A DNA stretch of 8,722 bases, taken from contig JAOPVG010000587.1 of the NCBI GenBank assembly GCA_025966255.1, positions 1 through 8,722 on the forward strand, given 5' to 3'. Shown piece after piece: positions 1-5,694 of this stretch. Position 1 is the first letter of the stretch; every line of letters begins with the position of its first letter. The notes beneath the pieces are model-generated. The model did not search any database, was not told the origin of the DNA, and saw only the letters and a program-made list of their open reading frames with translations. This DNA is from Jatrophihabitans sp. (GTDB taxonomy: Bacteria; Actinomycetota; Actinomycetes; Mycobacteriales; Jatrophihabitantaceae). Both the position numbers and the translations under genes were made by a program.

Positions 1-335
1 GCCTCGCCCTGGCCGGTGGCGTCCCACCACTCCCCGGGCCGTTCACCTGGGAGCGGGATCATCGGGTTGACCAGAACGATCATGCGCGGTGCGACGTCCC
101 TGGCAACGACCGGCACGGTGAAGCCGCCCATCGACTGCCCGACGAGGACAACGCCCCGGCGGTCGCCGACGGCGGCGCGGACGATGTCGGCGTACTCCGG
201 CAGGCCGAGCTTCGGATCGTCCTCGCGGATGTCGACCGGGATCGCCTCGTGGCCGAGCGCCTCGAGAGCGGGGACGACCAGATGCCAGTACCACGCCGAA
301 CCCCCGGCGCCCGGAATGAGGACGAACGTGCTCAT
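1..335 (-). CDS. Alpha/beta hydrolase, N-terminal part (runs off the left edge)
   Basis: The leftward frame starts at ATG 335-333 and stays open to the window edge, giving 111 residues without a stop. It begins MSTFVLIPGAGGSAWYWH, the first strand plus the Gly-rich oxyanion loop of an alpha/beta hydrolase. At residues 66-71 it has the nucleophile elbow GQSMGG, with Ser68 as the presumed nucleophile. The spacing and the motif LVNPMIPLPGE after the elbow resemble small esterase/hydrolase proteins of the MhpC/salicylate-esterase type, usually about 230-240 residues. The catalytic Asp and His would lie beyond the edge, so activity cannot be judged. The start overlaps the stop of the upstream flavin-type gene by 4 bp (ATGA, 332-335), so the two are almost certainly co-transcribed and translationally coupled. 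Substrate unknown. Confidence 0.85.
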   Translation of the reverse strand, partial: MSTFVLIPGAGGSAWYWHLVVPALEALGHEAIPVDIREDDPKLGLPEYADIVRAAVGDRRGVVLVGQSMGGFTVPVVARDVAPRMIVLVNPMIPLPGERPGEWWDATGQGE

Positions 336-847
336 GCTTCGCCTCGCTTCGCGAATTCATCGGCAGTGCTACCGCCGGGGAACCGGGTCTGGAAGTCGAT
401 GACGCCGACCCAGTCGGGACGCAGGGCGATGCGAATCATCCGGATGTCCGGCGTGTCGACCTCGGCGATCGCGGCGGCGGCTTGCTCCGGGCCGTAGTAG
501 CGCTCATGCGCCCGGGCGTACTCGGGCAGGACCCCGCCGACCTCGGTGAGCTCCACCCGGCCGCGCAGAAGCAAGACTCCGGGTGGCGGGCCGGCGCGGT
601 CGATGGTGACCGCGACCGCGGGGTTGGCGCGTAGGGACGCGACCTTGTGGGAGACGGCGAAGGTCGGCAGCACCAACTCCTCGCCGGTCCAGACGAAGAG
701 CATCGGCAGCACGCGCGGCGTGCCGTCCTTCGCGACGTAGGCGAGGCGAGCCAGCTCGGTGGAGGCGAGCAAGTCCTGGGCCGTGGGACTGTCGATCAGC
801 CGGACGTCGCCTTGCGGAAGTGGGGTCAGGTCGATCCGCGGAGTCAT
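332..847 (-). CDS. Pyridoxamine 5'-phosphate oxidase-fold (FMN/F420-binding) protein
   Basis: A 171-residue protein. Residues about 20-130 look like the split beta-barrel of the PPOX family: LARLAYVAKDGTPRVLPMLF, then a strand-turn-strand, then HKVASLRANPAVAVTIDR, followed by the strand VLLLRGRVELTE. Members bind FMN or F420 as homodimers and reduce small organic substrates or act as oxidases. The sequence alone does not show which cofactor is used. The ATG at 847-845 is the only start codon near the N-terminus. Its Shine-Dalgarno would be only 2 nt away, but TATGTT (859-854 on the minus strand) ends exactly 6 nt upstream, as expected for a leaderless transcript. The gene is divergent from the HxlR regulator, across a region filled with tandem dyads, and overlaps the next hydrolase by 4 bp. 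This context suggests a small regulator-controlled redox/hydrolase module. Confidence 0.8.
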   Translation of the reverse strand: MTPRIDLTPLPQGDVRLIDSPTAQDLLASTELARLAYVAKDGTPRVLPMLFVWTGEELVLPTFAVSHKVASLRANPAVAVTIDRAGPPPGVLLLRGRVELTEVGGVLPEYARAHERYYGPEQAAAAIAEVDTPDIRMIRIALRPDWVGVIDFQTRFPGGSTADEFAKRGEA

Positions 848-904
848 AATCCTAACATAGGACTACTAGTCCTGGAACACAAGTATGAGTCCTAAATTAG
901 GAGT
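848..904. promoter_or_regulatory. Three tandem operator-like dyads with a 20-bp period (candidate HxlR operator)
   Basis: Three 17-bp units start exactly 20 bp apart, at 848, 868 and 888. They are AATCCTA-ACA-TAGGACT, AGTCCTG-GAA-CACAAGT and AGTCCTA-AAT-TAGGAGT. The consensus is the dyad AGTCCTA-N3-TAGGACT. Units 1 and 3 each have one arm mismatch, while the right arm of unit 2 has decayed. The right arm of unit 1 and the left arm of unit 2 also form a perfect 15-bp palindrome at 859-873. The array fills the gap between the divergent PPOX-fold gene and the HxlR regulator, and covers the leftward -10 candidate and the Shine-Dalgarno of the regulator. HxlR proteins bind such dyads as dimers. 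That this is the binding site of this regulator is inferred from position and symmetry. Confidence 0.7.
854..859 (-). promoter_or_regulatory. Candidate -10 element of the leftward PPOX-fold gene (leaderless)
   Basis: On the minus strand TATGTT fits the actinobacterial -10 pattern TANNNT and ends 6 nt before ATG 847, which would place the transcription start at the start codon. It lies inside the first operator dyad, so a bound repressor would block it. No convincing -35 is visible. Confidence 0.4.
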
Positions 905-907
905 AGT

Positions 908-1570
908 GTGCTCGATATGAAGACCGAACGCCGGCGCTACGCCGATCCGTGTGGCATCGCCCGCGCGCTCGACGTGCTCGGGGAACGCTGGGCCCTGCTC
1001 ATCGTGCGCGAACTGATGCTCGGCCCGCGCCGCTTCGGCCAGCTGCAGACCGGCGTGCATGCCGCGAGCCCCAACGTGTTGACGCAGCGCCTCCGCGAGC
1101 TGGAGGAAGACGGGATCGTCCGGCGCTACACGCTCGACCCGCCGGCCAGCCTCACCGTCTACGAGCTCACCGATCGCGGACGGGGGCTGGAGCCGATCCT
1201 GCTCGAGCTCGGCCGCTGGGGCAGCGCTACGCCGCGGGTCATCGGTCGCGAGATGAGCGTTGTCTCGCTGCTCCTGGCGCTCAAGACAATGTTCGATCCC
1301 ACCACCGACGCGCAGGTCAGCTACGGCCTCGAGATCAACGGCGAGCCGTTTCGCCTCTCGATCGGGGCGGCCGGCATCGACATCAGCCGCGGACGCCCCA
1401 ACGACGCCGAGGCCACGCTGACCACCGACGTCACCACACTGCGCATGATCGTCTTTCTCGGAACGGGCGTGCGGGCCGCCGAAGAGGCGGGTGCGCTGAC
1501 GATCACCGGTGACCGGCGAGTGGCGAACCGGTTCCCCAAGTTCTTCCGCAAGCCGGCCCCGCCCAGCTGA
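908..1570 (+). CDS. HxlR-family transcriptional regulator with C-terminal SCP2-like domain
   Basis: A 220-residue protein. Residues 13-106 are a typical HxlR winged helix: DPCGIARALDVLGERWALLI with the conserved Cys15, then RELMLGPRRFGQL, the recognition-helix region SPNVLTQRLRELEEDGIVRR and the wing VYELTDRG. Residues about 115-215 form a second domain ending DAEATLTTDVTTLRMIVFLG and ALTITGDRRVANRF. This is the pattern of SCP2/sterol-carrier-like domains, which bind hydrophobic ligands. HxlR proteins are usually about 110-150 residues, so the extension is a real fusion and probably a sensor. GTG 908 is chosen because AGGAG (899-903) lies 4 nt upstream; ATG 917 is the alternative, 13 nt from that site. 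The gene is divergent from the PPOX-fold/hydrolase pair, which it probably controls together with itself. Confidence 0.88.
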   Translation: MLDMKTERRRYADPCGIARALDVLGERWALLIVRELMLGPRRFGQLQTGVHAASPNVLTQRLRELEEDGIVRRYTLDPPASLTVYELTDRGRGLEPILLELGRWGSATPRVIGREMSVVSLLLALKTMFDPTTDAQVSYGLEINGEPFRLSIGAAGIDISRGRPNDAEATLTTDVTTLRMIVFLGTGVRAAEEAGALTITGDRRVANRFPKFFRKPAPPS

Positions 1571-1580
1571 GCCCGGGACC

Positions 1581-2072
1581 TCACGTCACAGCGAAGATGC
1601 GGGCCGACACCAGCTCACCGTCGTCGATGATCAACTCGCCCATCGTGCCCTGCGGCTGTCTGCGGCGGTCGGTCGGCGAGCCCGGGTTGAAGATGCGCTG
1701 ACCGTCGTGCACCTCGTTCAGCGGAATGTGCGAGTGACCGAAGACGACGAGTGCGGCATCGGGGAACATCCGGCGCAGCCGTGCGGGTCGACCCGGCGTG
1801 GCGCCGCTGTCGTGGATCATCGCGATCGGTACCCCGCCGAGTTCGAGCTGCAAGGTTGCCGGCGCACCCCAGGCCGCGACGTCGGGCCCGTCGTTGTTGC
1901 CGAGTACGGCGTGCACCGCAGCCCAGGCGGCGAGCTCGGTCAAGGTGTCGGCAGTGCACACATCACCGGCGTGCAGGATCGCGTCGGCACCAGTGAGCGC
2001 CGCCGCCACCGCGGGCGGGCACTGCGTCCACCGCCGCGGCGAGTGGGTGTCGGACAGGACCGCGATGCGCAT
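1581..2072 (-). CDS. YfcE/MJ0936-type metallophosphoesterase
   Basis: A 163-residue calcineurin-like phosphoesterase with the complete metal-binding set: DTH at 8-10, HAGDV around Asp37, GNND at 58-61, HD at 87-88 and GHSH at 112-115, followed by NPGSPTDRR at 129-137. This order and length match the single-domain YfcE/MJ0936 family, which hydrolyses phosphodiesters in vitro with two divalent metals. The physiological substrate is usually unknown. There is no signal peptide or membrane segment, so it should be cytosolic. The ATG at 2072 opens the family-typical MRIAVLSDTH. It lies only 5 bp after the stop of the upstream hydrolase and has no strong ribosome site of its own, so it is probably coupled to that gene. 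It is convergent with the HxlR gene, with a 10-bp gap. Confidence 0.92.
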   Translation of the reverse strand: MRIAVLSDTHSPRRWTQCPPAVAAALTGADAILHAGDVCTADTLTELAAWAAVHAVLGNNDGPDVAAWGAPATLQLELGGVPIAMIHDSGATPGRPARLRRMFPDAALVVFGHSHIPLNEVHDGQRIFNPGSPTDRRRQPQGTMGELIIDDGELVSARIFAVT

Positions 2073-2077
2073 CGCGC

Positions 2078-2938
2078 TCAGCGACTCGCCGTGTGTCGGC
2101 TGATGGCGGGGATCACGACATCCCAGACGCTGCGCGGGGGCGCCTCGTGGCCGGTCCGGCCCATCGCGATCAGCTCGGCGCCGGGAATCTCGTCGGCGAG
2201 AGCCTGACCGTGACCGAAGGGGAGGAACGGGTCGTCGCTGCCGTGCAGGACCAGAGTGGGTACCTCCAGGGTCTTGAGCCGGTCGCGCCAGGGCTCGCCC
2301 GGGTCCATGGCGAAGTGGTTGGTCATGCTCGATGCCATGTCGGCGGTGCGGTCGAAGACCCGGCCCGCCAGCTCACGTCCGGCGACCTCGTCGAAGCCGT
2401 GCGAACCGGCGCACGGCCGATAGGCCTGCAGGTGGTACGCGATCACCGCCTCACGATCTGACCAATCGGGCGGCTGCGGCTCCTCGCGAAAGACGGCCTG
2501 CAGCCCCTCCGATATCCCGGGCAGATCGTCGTGCGGAAAGCCCGGGCCACCCGGTGACCCGCTGAGCAGGGTCAGCGAGGCGACGCGGTCCGGATGGTCC
2601 AGCGCCAACAGCTGACCGATTGCGGCGCCCATCGACATGCCGACGATGTGGGCGCGCGGAAGGTCGAGCGCGTCCAGCAAACCGAGCGCGTCACTGACGA
2701 GATCGCGGAGTCCGTACGGGGGGTCGCCCGCGGGGTAGCTGACCGAACGCCCGGTGTCGCGGTTGTCGTAGCGAATGACGAATCGACCCGGGCTCGCCAG
2801 CCGCTGGCAGAACTCGGCGTCCCAATCCAGCATCGAGGCGCCCGCTCCCATGATCAGCAGAATCGCGGGGTTTTCGGGCTCGCCGAAGGTCTCTACGCAC
2901 AGTTCGACCCCGTTTGTCCAGACCAGCTGTTCGGTCAC
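2078..2938 (-). CDS. Alpha/beta hydrolase, possibly under LexA control
   Basis: A 286-residue hydrolase with a visible triad: nucleophile Ser102 in GMSMGA, acid Asp236 in HGSDDPFLP and His264 in GRTGHEAP. The oxyanion region is IMGAGASMLDWD. The stretch IRYDNRDTGRS at 55-65 is typical of aclacinomycin-methylesterase-like (RdmC-type) and related actinobacterial hydrolases. The cap at about 135-215 is helical. The frame is open to an ATG at 3100, but GTG 2938 is chosen because a strong Shine-Dalgarno (GGAGG) lies 5 nt upstream and conserved sequence begins there. The longer form would cover the SOS box and the imuA' start. The metallophosphoesterase follows after 5 bp. A LexA box lies 30 bp upstream of the start, so SOS control is possible. 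Substrate unknown. Confidence 0.9.
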   Translation of the reverse strand: MTEQLVWTNGVELCVETFGEPENPAILLIMGAGASMLDWDAEFCQRLASPGRFVIRYDNRDTGRSVSYPAGDPPYGLRDLVSDALGLLDALDLPRAHIVGMSMGAAIGQLLALDHPDRVASLTLLSGSPGGPGFPHDDLPGISEGLQAVFREEPQPPDWSDREAVIAYHLQAYRPCAGSHGFDEVAGRELAGRVFDRTADMASSMTNHFAMDPGEPWRDRLKTLEVPTLVLHGSDDPFLPFGHGQALADEIPGAELIAMGRTGHEAPPRSVWDVVIPAISRHTASR

Positions 2939-2943
2939 CTGCG

Positions 2944-2950
2944 CCTCCTC
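2944..2950 (-). promoter_or_regulatory. Strong Shine-Dalgarno deciding the GTG 2938 start
   Basis: On the minus strand the run GAGGAGG, inside a longer GGGGGAGGAGG at 2954-2944, ends 5 nt before GTG 2938. It is the best ribosome site in the window and makes the short form of the hydrolase far more likely than the extended frame. Confidence 0.8.
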
Positions 2951-2960
2951 CCCCAAGAGT

Positions 2961-2989
2961 TTGACTGTATCGAACACCTGTTCGATGAT
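2961..2989 (+). promoter_or_regulatory. Candidate SOS promoter of imuA'-imuB
   Basis: TTGACT at 2961-2966 matches the -35 consensus at five of six positions. GATGAT at 2984-2989 matches TATAAT at four of six, with a 17-bp spacer. The predicted transcription start, 7 nt further on, is the A of ATG 2996, which has no Shine-Dalgarno, so the message may be leaderless. The LexA palindrome fills the spacer, the classic arrangement for repression. Confidence 0.55.
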
Positions 2990-2991
2990 AA
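2964..2991 (-). promoter_or_regulatory. Candidate leftward promoter of the hydrolase/phosphoesterase pair
   Basis: On the minus strand TTATCA (2991-2986) matches the -35 consensus at four of six positions. TACAGT (2969-2964) fits the -10 pattern TANNNT, with a 16-bp spacer. This would give a leader of about 20 nt containing the strong ribosome site at 2944-2950. The elements overlap those of the rightward promoter, and the LexA palindrome lies in the spacer, so one bound dimer could shut both directions. Confidence 0.4.
2969..2986. promoter_or_regulatory. LexA binding site (SOS box)
   Basis: The sequence ATCGAACACCTGTTCGAT is a perfect palindrome with 8-bp arms around CC. Its core TCGAAC-ACCT-GTTCGA is an exact match to the mycobacterial/Gram-positive-type LexA consensus TCGAAC-N4-GTTCGA. 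It lies 10 bp before the imuA' start and 30 bp before the divergent hydrolase start. imuA' and imuB are established LexA/RecA-regulon members in mycobacteria, which supports the call independently. Confidence 0.93.
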
Positions 2992-2995
2992 CGAG

Positions 2996-3682
2996 ATGCT
3001 CGACGTCGCGATCCGCAAGCCTGATGGCAGCAGTGCCATCGACTGGCAACACGTCGGGCTGCGTACCGCTCCCCCGCTGCCGGTCGCCCCGGCCCTGCAC
3101 ACCATCCTGCCCGATGGGTTGCGGCGCGGCAGCACAGTCAGTGTTGCCGGGTCGATGTCCCTGCTGCTGGCTCTGCTGGGTGCGGCCTCGGCCGACGGCG
3201 CCTGGTGCGCGCTGGTCGGCTTTCCGCGGATCAGCGCCGAAGCGGCCCGCGAATACGGCGTCGACCTGGCCCGGCTCGCGCTCGTCCCGGAGCCAGGTGA
3301 GGGGTGGACCACCGCAGTGGGCGCCCTGCTCGACGCGGTCGACATCGTCGCGGCCCGACCGCCCCGCAGCCGCGGCGGTCTGGCGCCCGGTGACATCCGG
3401 CGGCTCGCGGCGCGGGCCCGCAGCAAGGACGCCGTGCTCGTCCCCTACGTCATCGAGTCGGCCGGTTGGCCGGGGGCCGACGTGCGGCTGCAGGCTCGCG
3501 ACGGCGTGTGGTCGGGCATCGGCGACGGGACGGGACGGCTGCGAGCGCGGCGCGTCGACGTCACGGCGGGCGGCCGGGGGCAGGCCGCCCGGACCCGCTC
3601 GGCGAGCCTCTGGCTCCCGGCCGACGGCGGCGGAGTACAGCCCGCCACTTCGCTGGCCCCCGTCATCGACCTCGCCGGTTGA
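2996..3682 (+). CDS. imuA': ImuA' (SOS mutasome accessory protein, RecA-like)
   Basis: A 228-residue protein. Residues 25-60 have the family pattern, with LPVAPALHTILPDGLRRGS followed by TVSVAGSMSLLLALLGAAS. This corresponds to a RecA/SulA-like core whose P-loop is degenerate: AGSMSLL at 51-57 has no Walker Lys. Residues 69-120 give core strands (CALVGFPRIS, LALVPEP, AVDIVAA), and the tail is basic and Gly/Arg-rich. In mycobacteria ImuA' works with ImuB and the error-prone replicative polymerase DnaE2 in damage-induced mutagenesis; its C-terminus contacts ImuB. ATG 2996 is chosen because it directly follows the LexA-controlled promoter. The frame extends further upstream, but that part would cross the operator. 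imuB follows after a 70-nt gap in the same direction, so an operon is likely. Confidence 0.9.
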   Translation: MLDVAIRKPDGSSAIDWQHVGLRTAPPLPVAPALHTILPDGLRRGSTVSVAGSMSLLLALLGAASADGAWCALVGFPRISAEAAREYGVDLARLALVPEPGEGWTTAVGALLDAVDIVAARPPRSRGGLAPGDIRRLAARARSKDAVLVPYVIESAGWPGADVRLQARDGVWSGIGDGTGRLRARRVDVTAGGRGQAARTRSASLWLPADGGGVQPATSLAPVIDLAG

Positions 3683-3702
3683 TCGTGCTTATCCCCCGGG
3701 TG

Positions 3703-3780
3703 CGTCCCGTTCGTGGTCGGCTTCGGGCCCGGGCGACCTATCGGGACGAGTCGTGAATACCGATCCGCCTTCGGCGGATC
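3703..3780 (+). other. Structured imuA'-imuB junction (potential RNA stems over the imuB start)
   Basis: Three complementary pairs are visible. CGTCCCG (3703-3709) pairs with CGGGACG (3742-3748), which includes the only Shine-Dalgarno-like purine stretch before GTG 3753. GGTCG (3715-3719) pairs with CGACC (3734-3738) inside that loop. GATCCGCC (3762-3769) pairs with GGCGGATC (3773-3780) around a TTC loop, within codons 4-10 of imuB. Such folds could limit ImuB synthesis or couple it to translation of imuA'. No T-run follows, so it is not an obvious intrinsic terminator. The complementarity is seen directly; any function is inferred. Confidence 0.4.
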
Positions 3781-5342
3781 AAGCACGTCGGATTTCGATC
3801 TTCTGCGCAGACTGGCCGGTCACCACGGCCCGCATCGAGGCGGGGTTGTCCGACGACGCACCGATCGCCGTCGTCACCGCCAATCATGTGGTCGCCTGCT
3901 CGCACGCTGCCCGGGCCCAGGGAGTGCGGCGCGGGCTGCGGCGGCGCGAGGCGCAGGGCCGCTGCCCCGACCTCGCGATACTGGTCCGCGACGAGTCGGC
4001 CGAGGCGCGCACCTTCGAACCAGTGGTCGCGGCGTTAGAGGCGATCGCGCCCGGCGTCGAGATCACCCGGCCCGGCCTGGCCGCGATCGGGGTGCGCGGC
4101 CCCACCCGTTACTTCGGCGGCGAGACGGGCGTGCTGCATGCGCTGTCGCGAGGGGTCCGCGGCATCCCGGCGCTCGGCGGCGCCGACCTGCTCATCGGCA
4201 TCGCCGATGGCTCGTTCGCCGCCGAGCAGGCCGCGCGGCGCGGCGTGATCGTCGACCCCGGCGGCTCACCGGACTTCCTGAACGACCTGCCGATCGAGAC
4301 GCTGGACCCGTCCGGGGCCTCGCCGCTGATCGACCTGCTGCGCCGGTTGGGCATCCGCACCCTCGGCGGATTCGCCGCCCTGCCGGCCCGCGACGTACTG
4401 GCCCGCTTCGGCCCCACCGGCACCTGGGCCCACCGGCAGGCGGGTGGCCGCGACGACCGTCCGCTGTCCGCGCGCCGTCCACCGGTCGAGTTCGCGGTCA
4501 CCCTCGACCTCGAACCACCCGTCGACCGCGTCGACACCATCACCTTCTCCGCGCGCGGCATCGCCGAGGAGTTCGTCACCGATCTCGCCGCGCACGGACT
4601 GGCCTGCACCTGCCTGGAACTGCAGGCCCTGAGCGAGAACGGTGAGGAGACGGTGCGCCGCTGGCGGCACGCCGGGGTGTTGTCCACCGTCGACGTCCTC
4701 GACCGGGTCCGCTGGCAACTCGAAGGCTGGCTCTCCGGCGCGCACCGACCCACCGGCGGGATCACTCGAGTACGGCTCGTCCCGATCGAAGCCGTGCCCA
4801 CCGGCGCACACCAGGGCGCATTGTGGGGCGGCTCTGGCGACGAGGACGAGCGGGCGGCCCGCGCGCTGGCACGGGTGCAGACATTGCTCGGGCACGGGTC
4901 GGTGCTCGCGCCGGTGCTCGACGGTGGCCGCGATCCGGGGCAGCGCACCCGGCTCGTGCCGTGGGGCGACGAGCCGCTGCCACTGCGCTCGCCCGAACAA
5001 CCGTGGCCCGGCCAACTGCCCGCTCCCGCGCCGTCAGTGCTGCTCGATCCGCCGCGTCCGGCCCAACTGCTCGACAGCGGGCGACGTCCGGTGCGGGTCA
5101 CCGAACGGGGAGCGATGCCCGGGACGCCCGCCCTATTCGCCATGGGCGGCGACACCCCGGTGGCCGTCACGTCCTGGGCCGGCCCCTGGCCGGTGGACGA
5201 GCGCTGGTGGAGTCCCGAGGCGGCGCGGCGGGTCGTGCGCTGCCAGATCGTCGACGTCCGCGGCCGGGCCTATCTCGTCACCGGCACAATGCCGACCGAC
5301 GACCAGCCGCCCCGCTGGCAGGTGGACGCCGTCTACGACTGA
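3753..5342 (+). CDS. imuB: ImuB, catalytically inactive Y-family polymerase-like protein
   Basis: A 529-residue protein, close to the usual ImuB length. Residues 12-230 correspond to the palm/fingers/thumb of Y-family polymerases and about 240-350 to the little finger. The catalytic carboxylates are missing. The first motif reads ISIFCADWP (14-22), with Cys18 where the first metal Asp belongs. The usual SxDE motif is replaced by RPGL (106-109). The helix-hairpin-helix LIDLLRRLGIRTLGGFAAL (192-210) is intact. QGALWG (354-359) matches the beta-clamp-binding motif of mycobacterial ImuB. The C-terminal region about 460-529 is where partners bind in the family. Known role: an adapter linking ImuA', DnaE2 and the sliding clamp during SOS lesion bypass. 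GTG 3753 is the first in-frame start after imuA' and has only a weak ribosome site (GGGACGAG). The 3' end overlaps the convergent small gene by 10 bp. Confidence 0.93.
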   Translation: MNTDPPSADQARRISIFCADWPVTTARIEAGLSDDAPIAVVTANHVVACSHAARAQGVRRGLRRREAQGRCPDLAILVRDESAEARTFEPVVAALEAIAPGVEITRPGLAAIGVRGPTRYFGGETGVLHALSRGVRGIPALGGADLLIGIADGSFAAEQAARRGVIVDPGGSPDFLNDLPIETLDPSGASPLIDLLRRLGIRTLGGFAALPARDVLARFGPTGTWAHRQAGGRDDRPLSARRPPVEFAVTLDLEPPVDRVDTITFSARGIAEEFVTDLAAHGLACTCLELQALSENGEETVRRWRHAGVLSTVDVLDRVRWQLEGWLSGAHRPTGGITRVRLVPIEAVPTGAHQGALWGGSGDEDERAARALARVQTLLGHGSVLAPVLDGGRDPGQRTRLVPWGDEPLPLRSPEQPWPGQLPAPAPSVLLDPPRPAQLLDSGRRPVRVTERGAMPGTPALFAMGGDTPVAVTSWAGPWPVDERWWSPEAARRVVRCQIVDVRGRAYLVTGTMPTDDQPPRWQVDAVYD

Positions 5343-5641
5343 GCCGGCTCGTAGACGCGGTACGAGCCGACGAGCCTGGCCGACGACGACTCCGGGGCCG
5401 CGTCCACCCGCTCGCCCAGGTCGCGCTGGAACTCCCGGAAGGCGGCCACCTCCCGGAGCACGTCGCCGCCGCCGATCGCCACGTGCACGAACGTGACGCC
5501 GTCGGCCAGCCGGTACGTCGCGTACTGCAAGCCGTCCGGACGAGATTCAGCCAGCTCCGCGTACACCGCCTCGACCAGCCGCTGATTCTCTTCCGCCGTC
5601 TCGGGAGTCGTCCGGTAGCGGACGACGAATGCCTCAGTCAT
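5333..5641 (-). CDS. Small ABM-like dimeric alpha/beta-barrel protein
   Basis: A 102-residue protein with one ferredoxin-like alpha/beta unit: strand AFVVRYRTT (4-12), a helix around 13-32, strand GLQYATYRLADGVTFVHVAI (37-56), a helix containing VAAFREFQRDLGERV (64-78), and the final strand ARLVGSYRVY (88-97). This order and size fit the antibiotic-biosynthesis-monooxygenase (ABM)/dimeric barrel superfamily. Members range from cofactor-free monooxygenases to heme-degrading enzymes and proteins of unknown role; no diagnostic catalytic residue can be named here. The ATG at 5641 gives the typical start MTEAFVVRY, but no clear ribosome site precedes it. The TAG stop lies inside the last codons of imuB. 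It is divergent from the efflux transporter, 104 bp away, and may share its control. Confidence 0.75.
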   Translation of the reverse strand: MTEAFVVRYRTTPETAEENQRLVEAVYAELAESRPDGLQYATYRLADGVTFVHVAIGGGDVLREVAAFREFQRDLGERVDAAPESSSARLVGSYRVYEPAQS

Positions 5642-5694
5642 ACCGATACAGACCGGCGGCTGGCCGGAAATTCATCGCCGCGGGCCGATGAGTT

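Noticed and set aside
1571..1580. GC-rich palindrome CCCGGG between the convergent HxlR and phosphoesterase genes as a terminator
   Set aside because: The gap is only 10 bp, the stem is too short and no T-run follows on either strand.
2594..2995. Upstream extension of the imuA' frame inside the hydrolase gene
   Set aside because: It is antisense to conserved hydrolase codons and upstream of the SOS promoter, so it is an open shadow frame typical of high-GC DNA.
2939..3100. N-terminal extension of the leftward hydrolase frame up to ATG 3100 (54 extra residues)
   Set aside because: The extension crosses the LexA box and the imuA' start and shows no family similarity, while GTG 2938 has the strongest ribosome site in the window.
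4109..5170. Long (353-codon) leftward open frame antisense to imuB
   Set aside because: Its composition is Ser/Arg/Pro-rich and unstructured, and it mirrors the codon pattern of imuB; no domain is recognisable.
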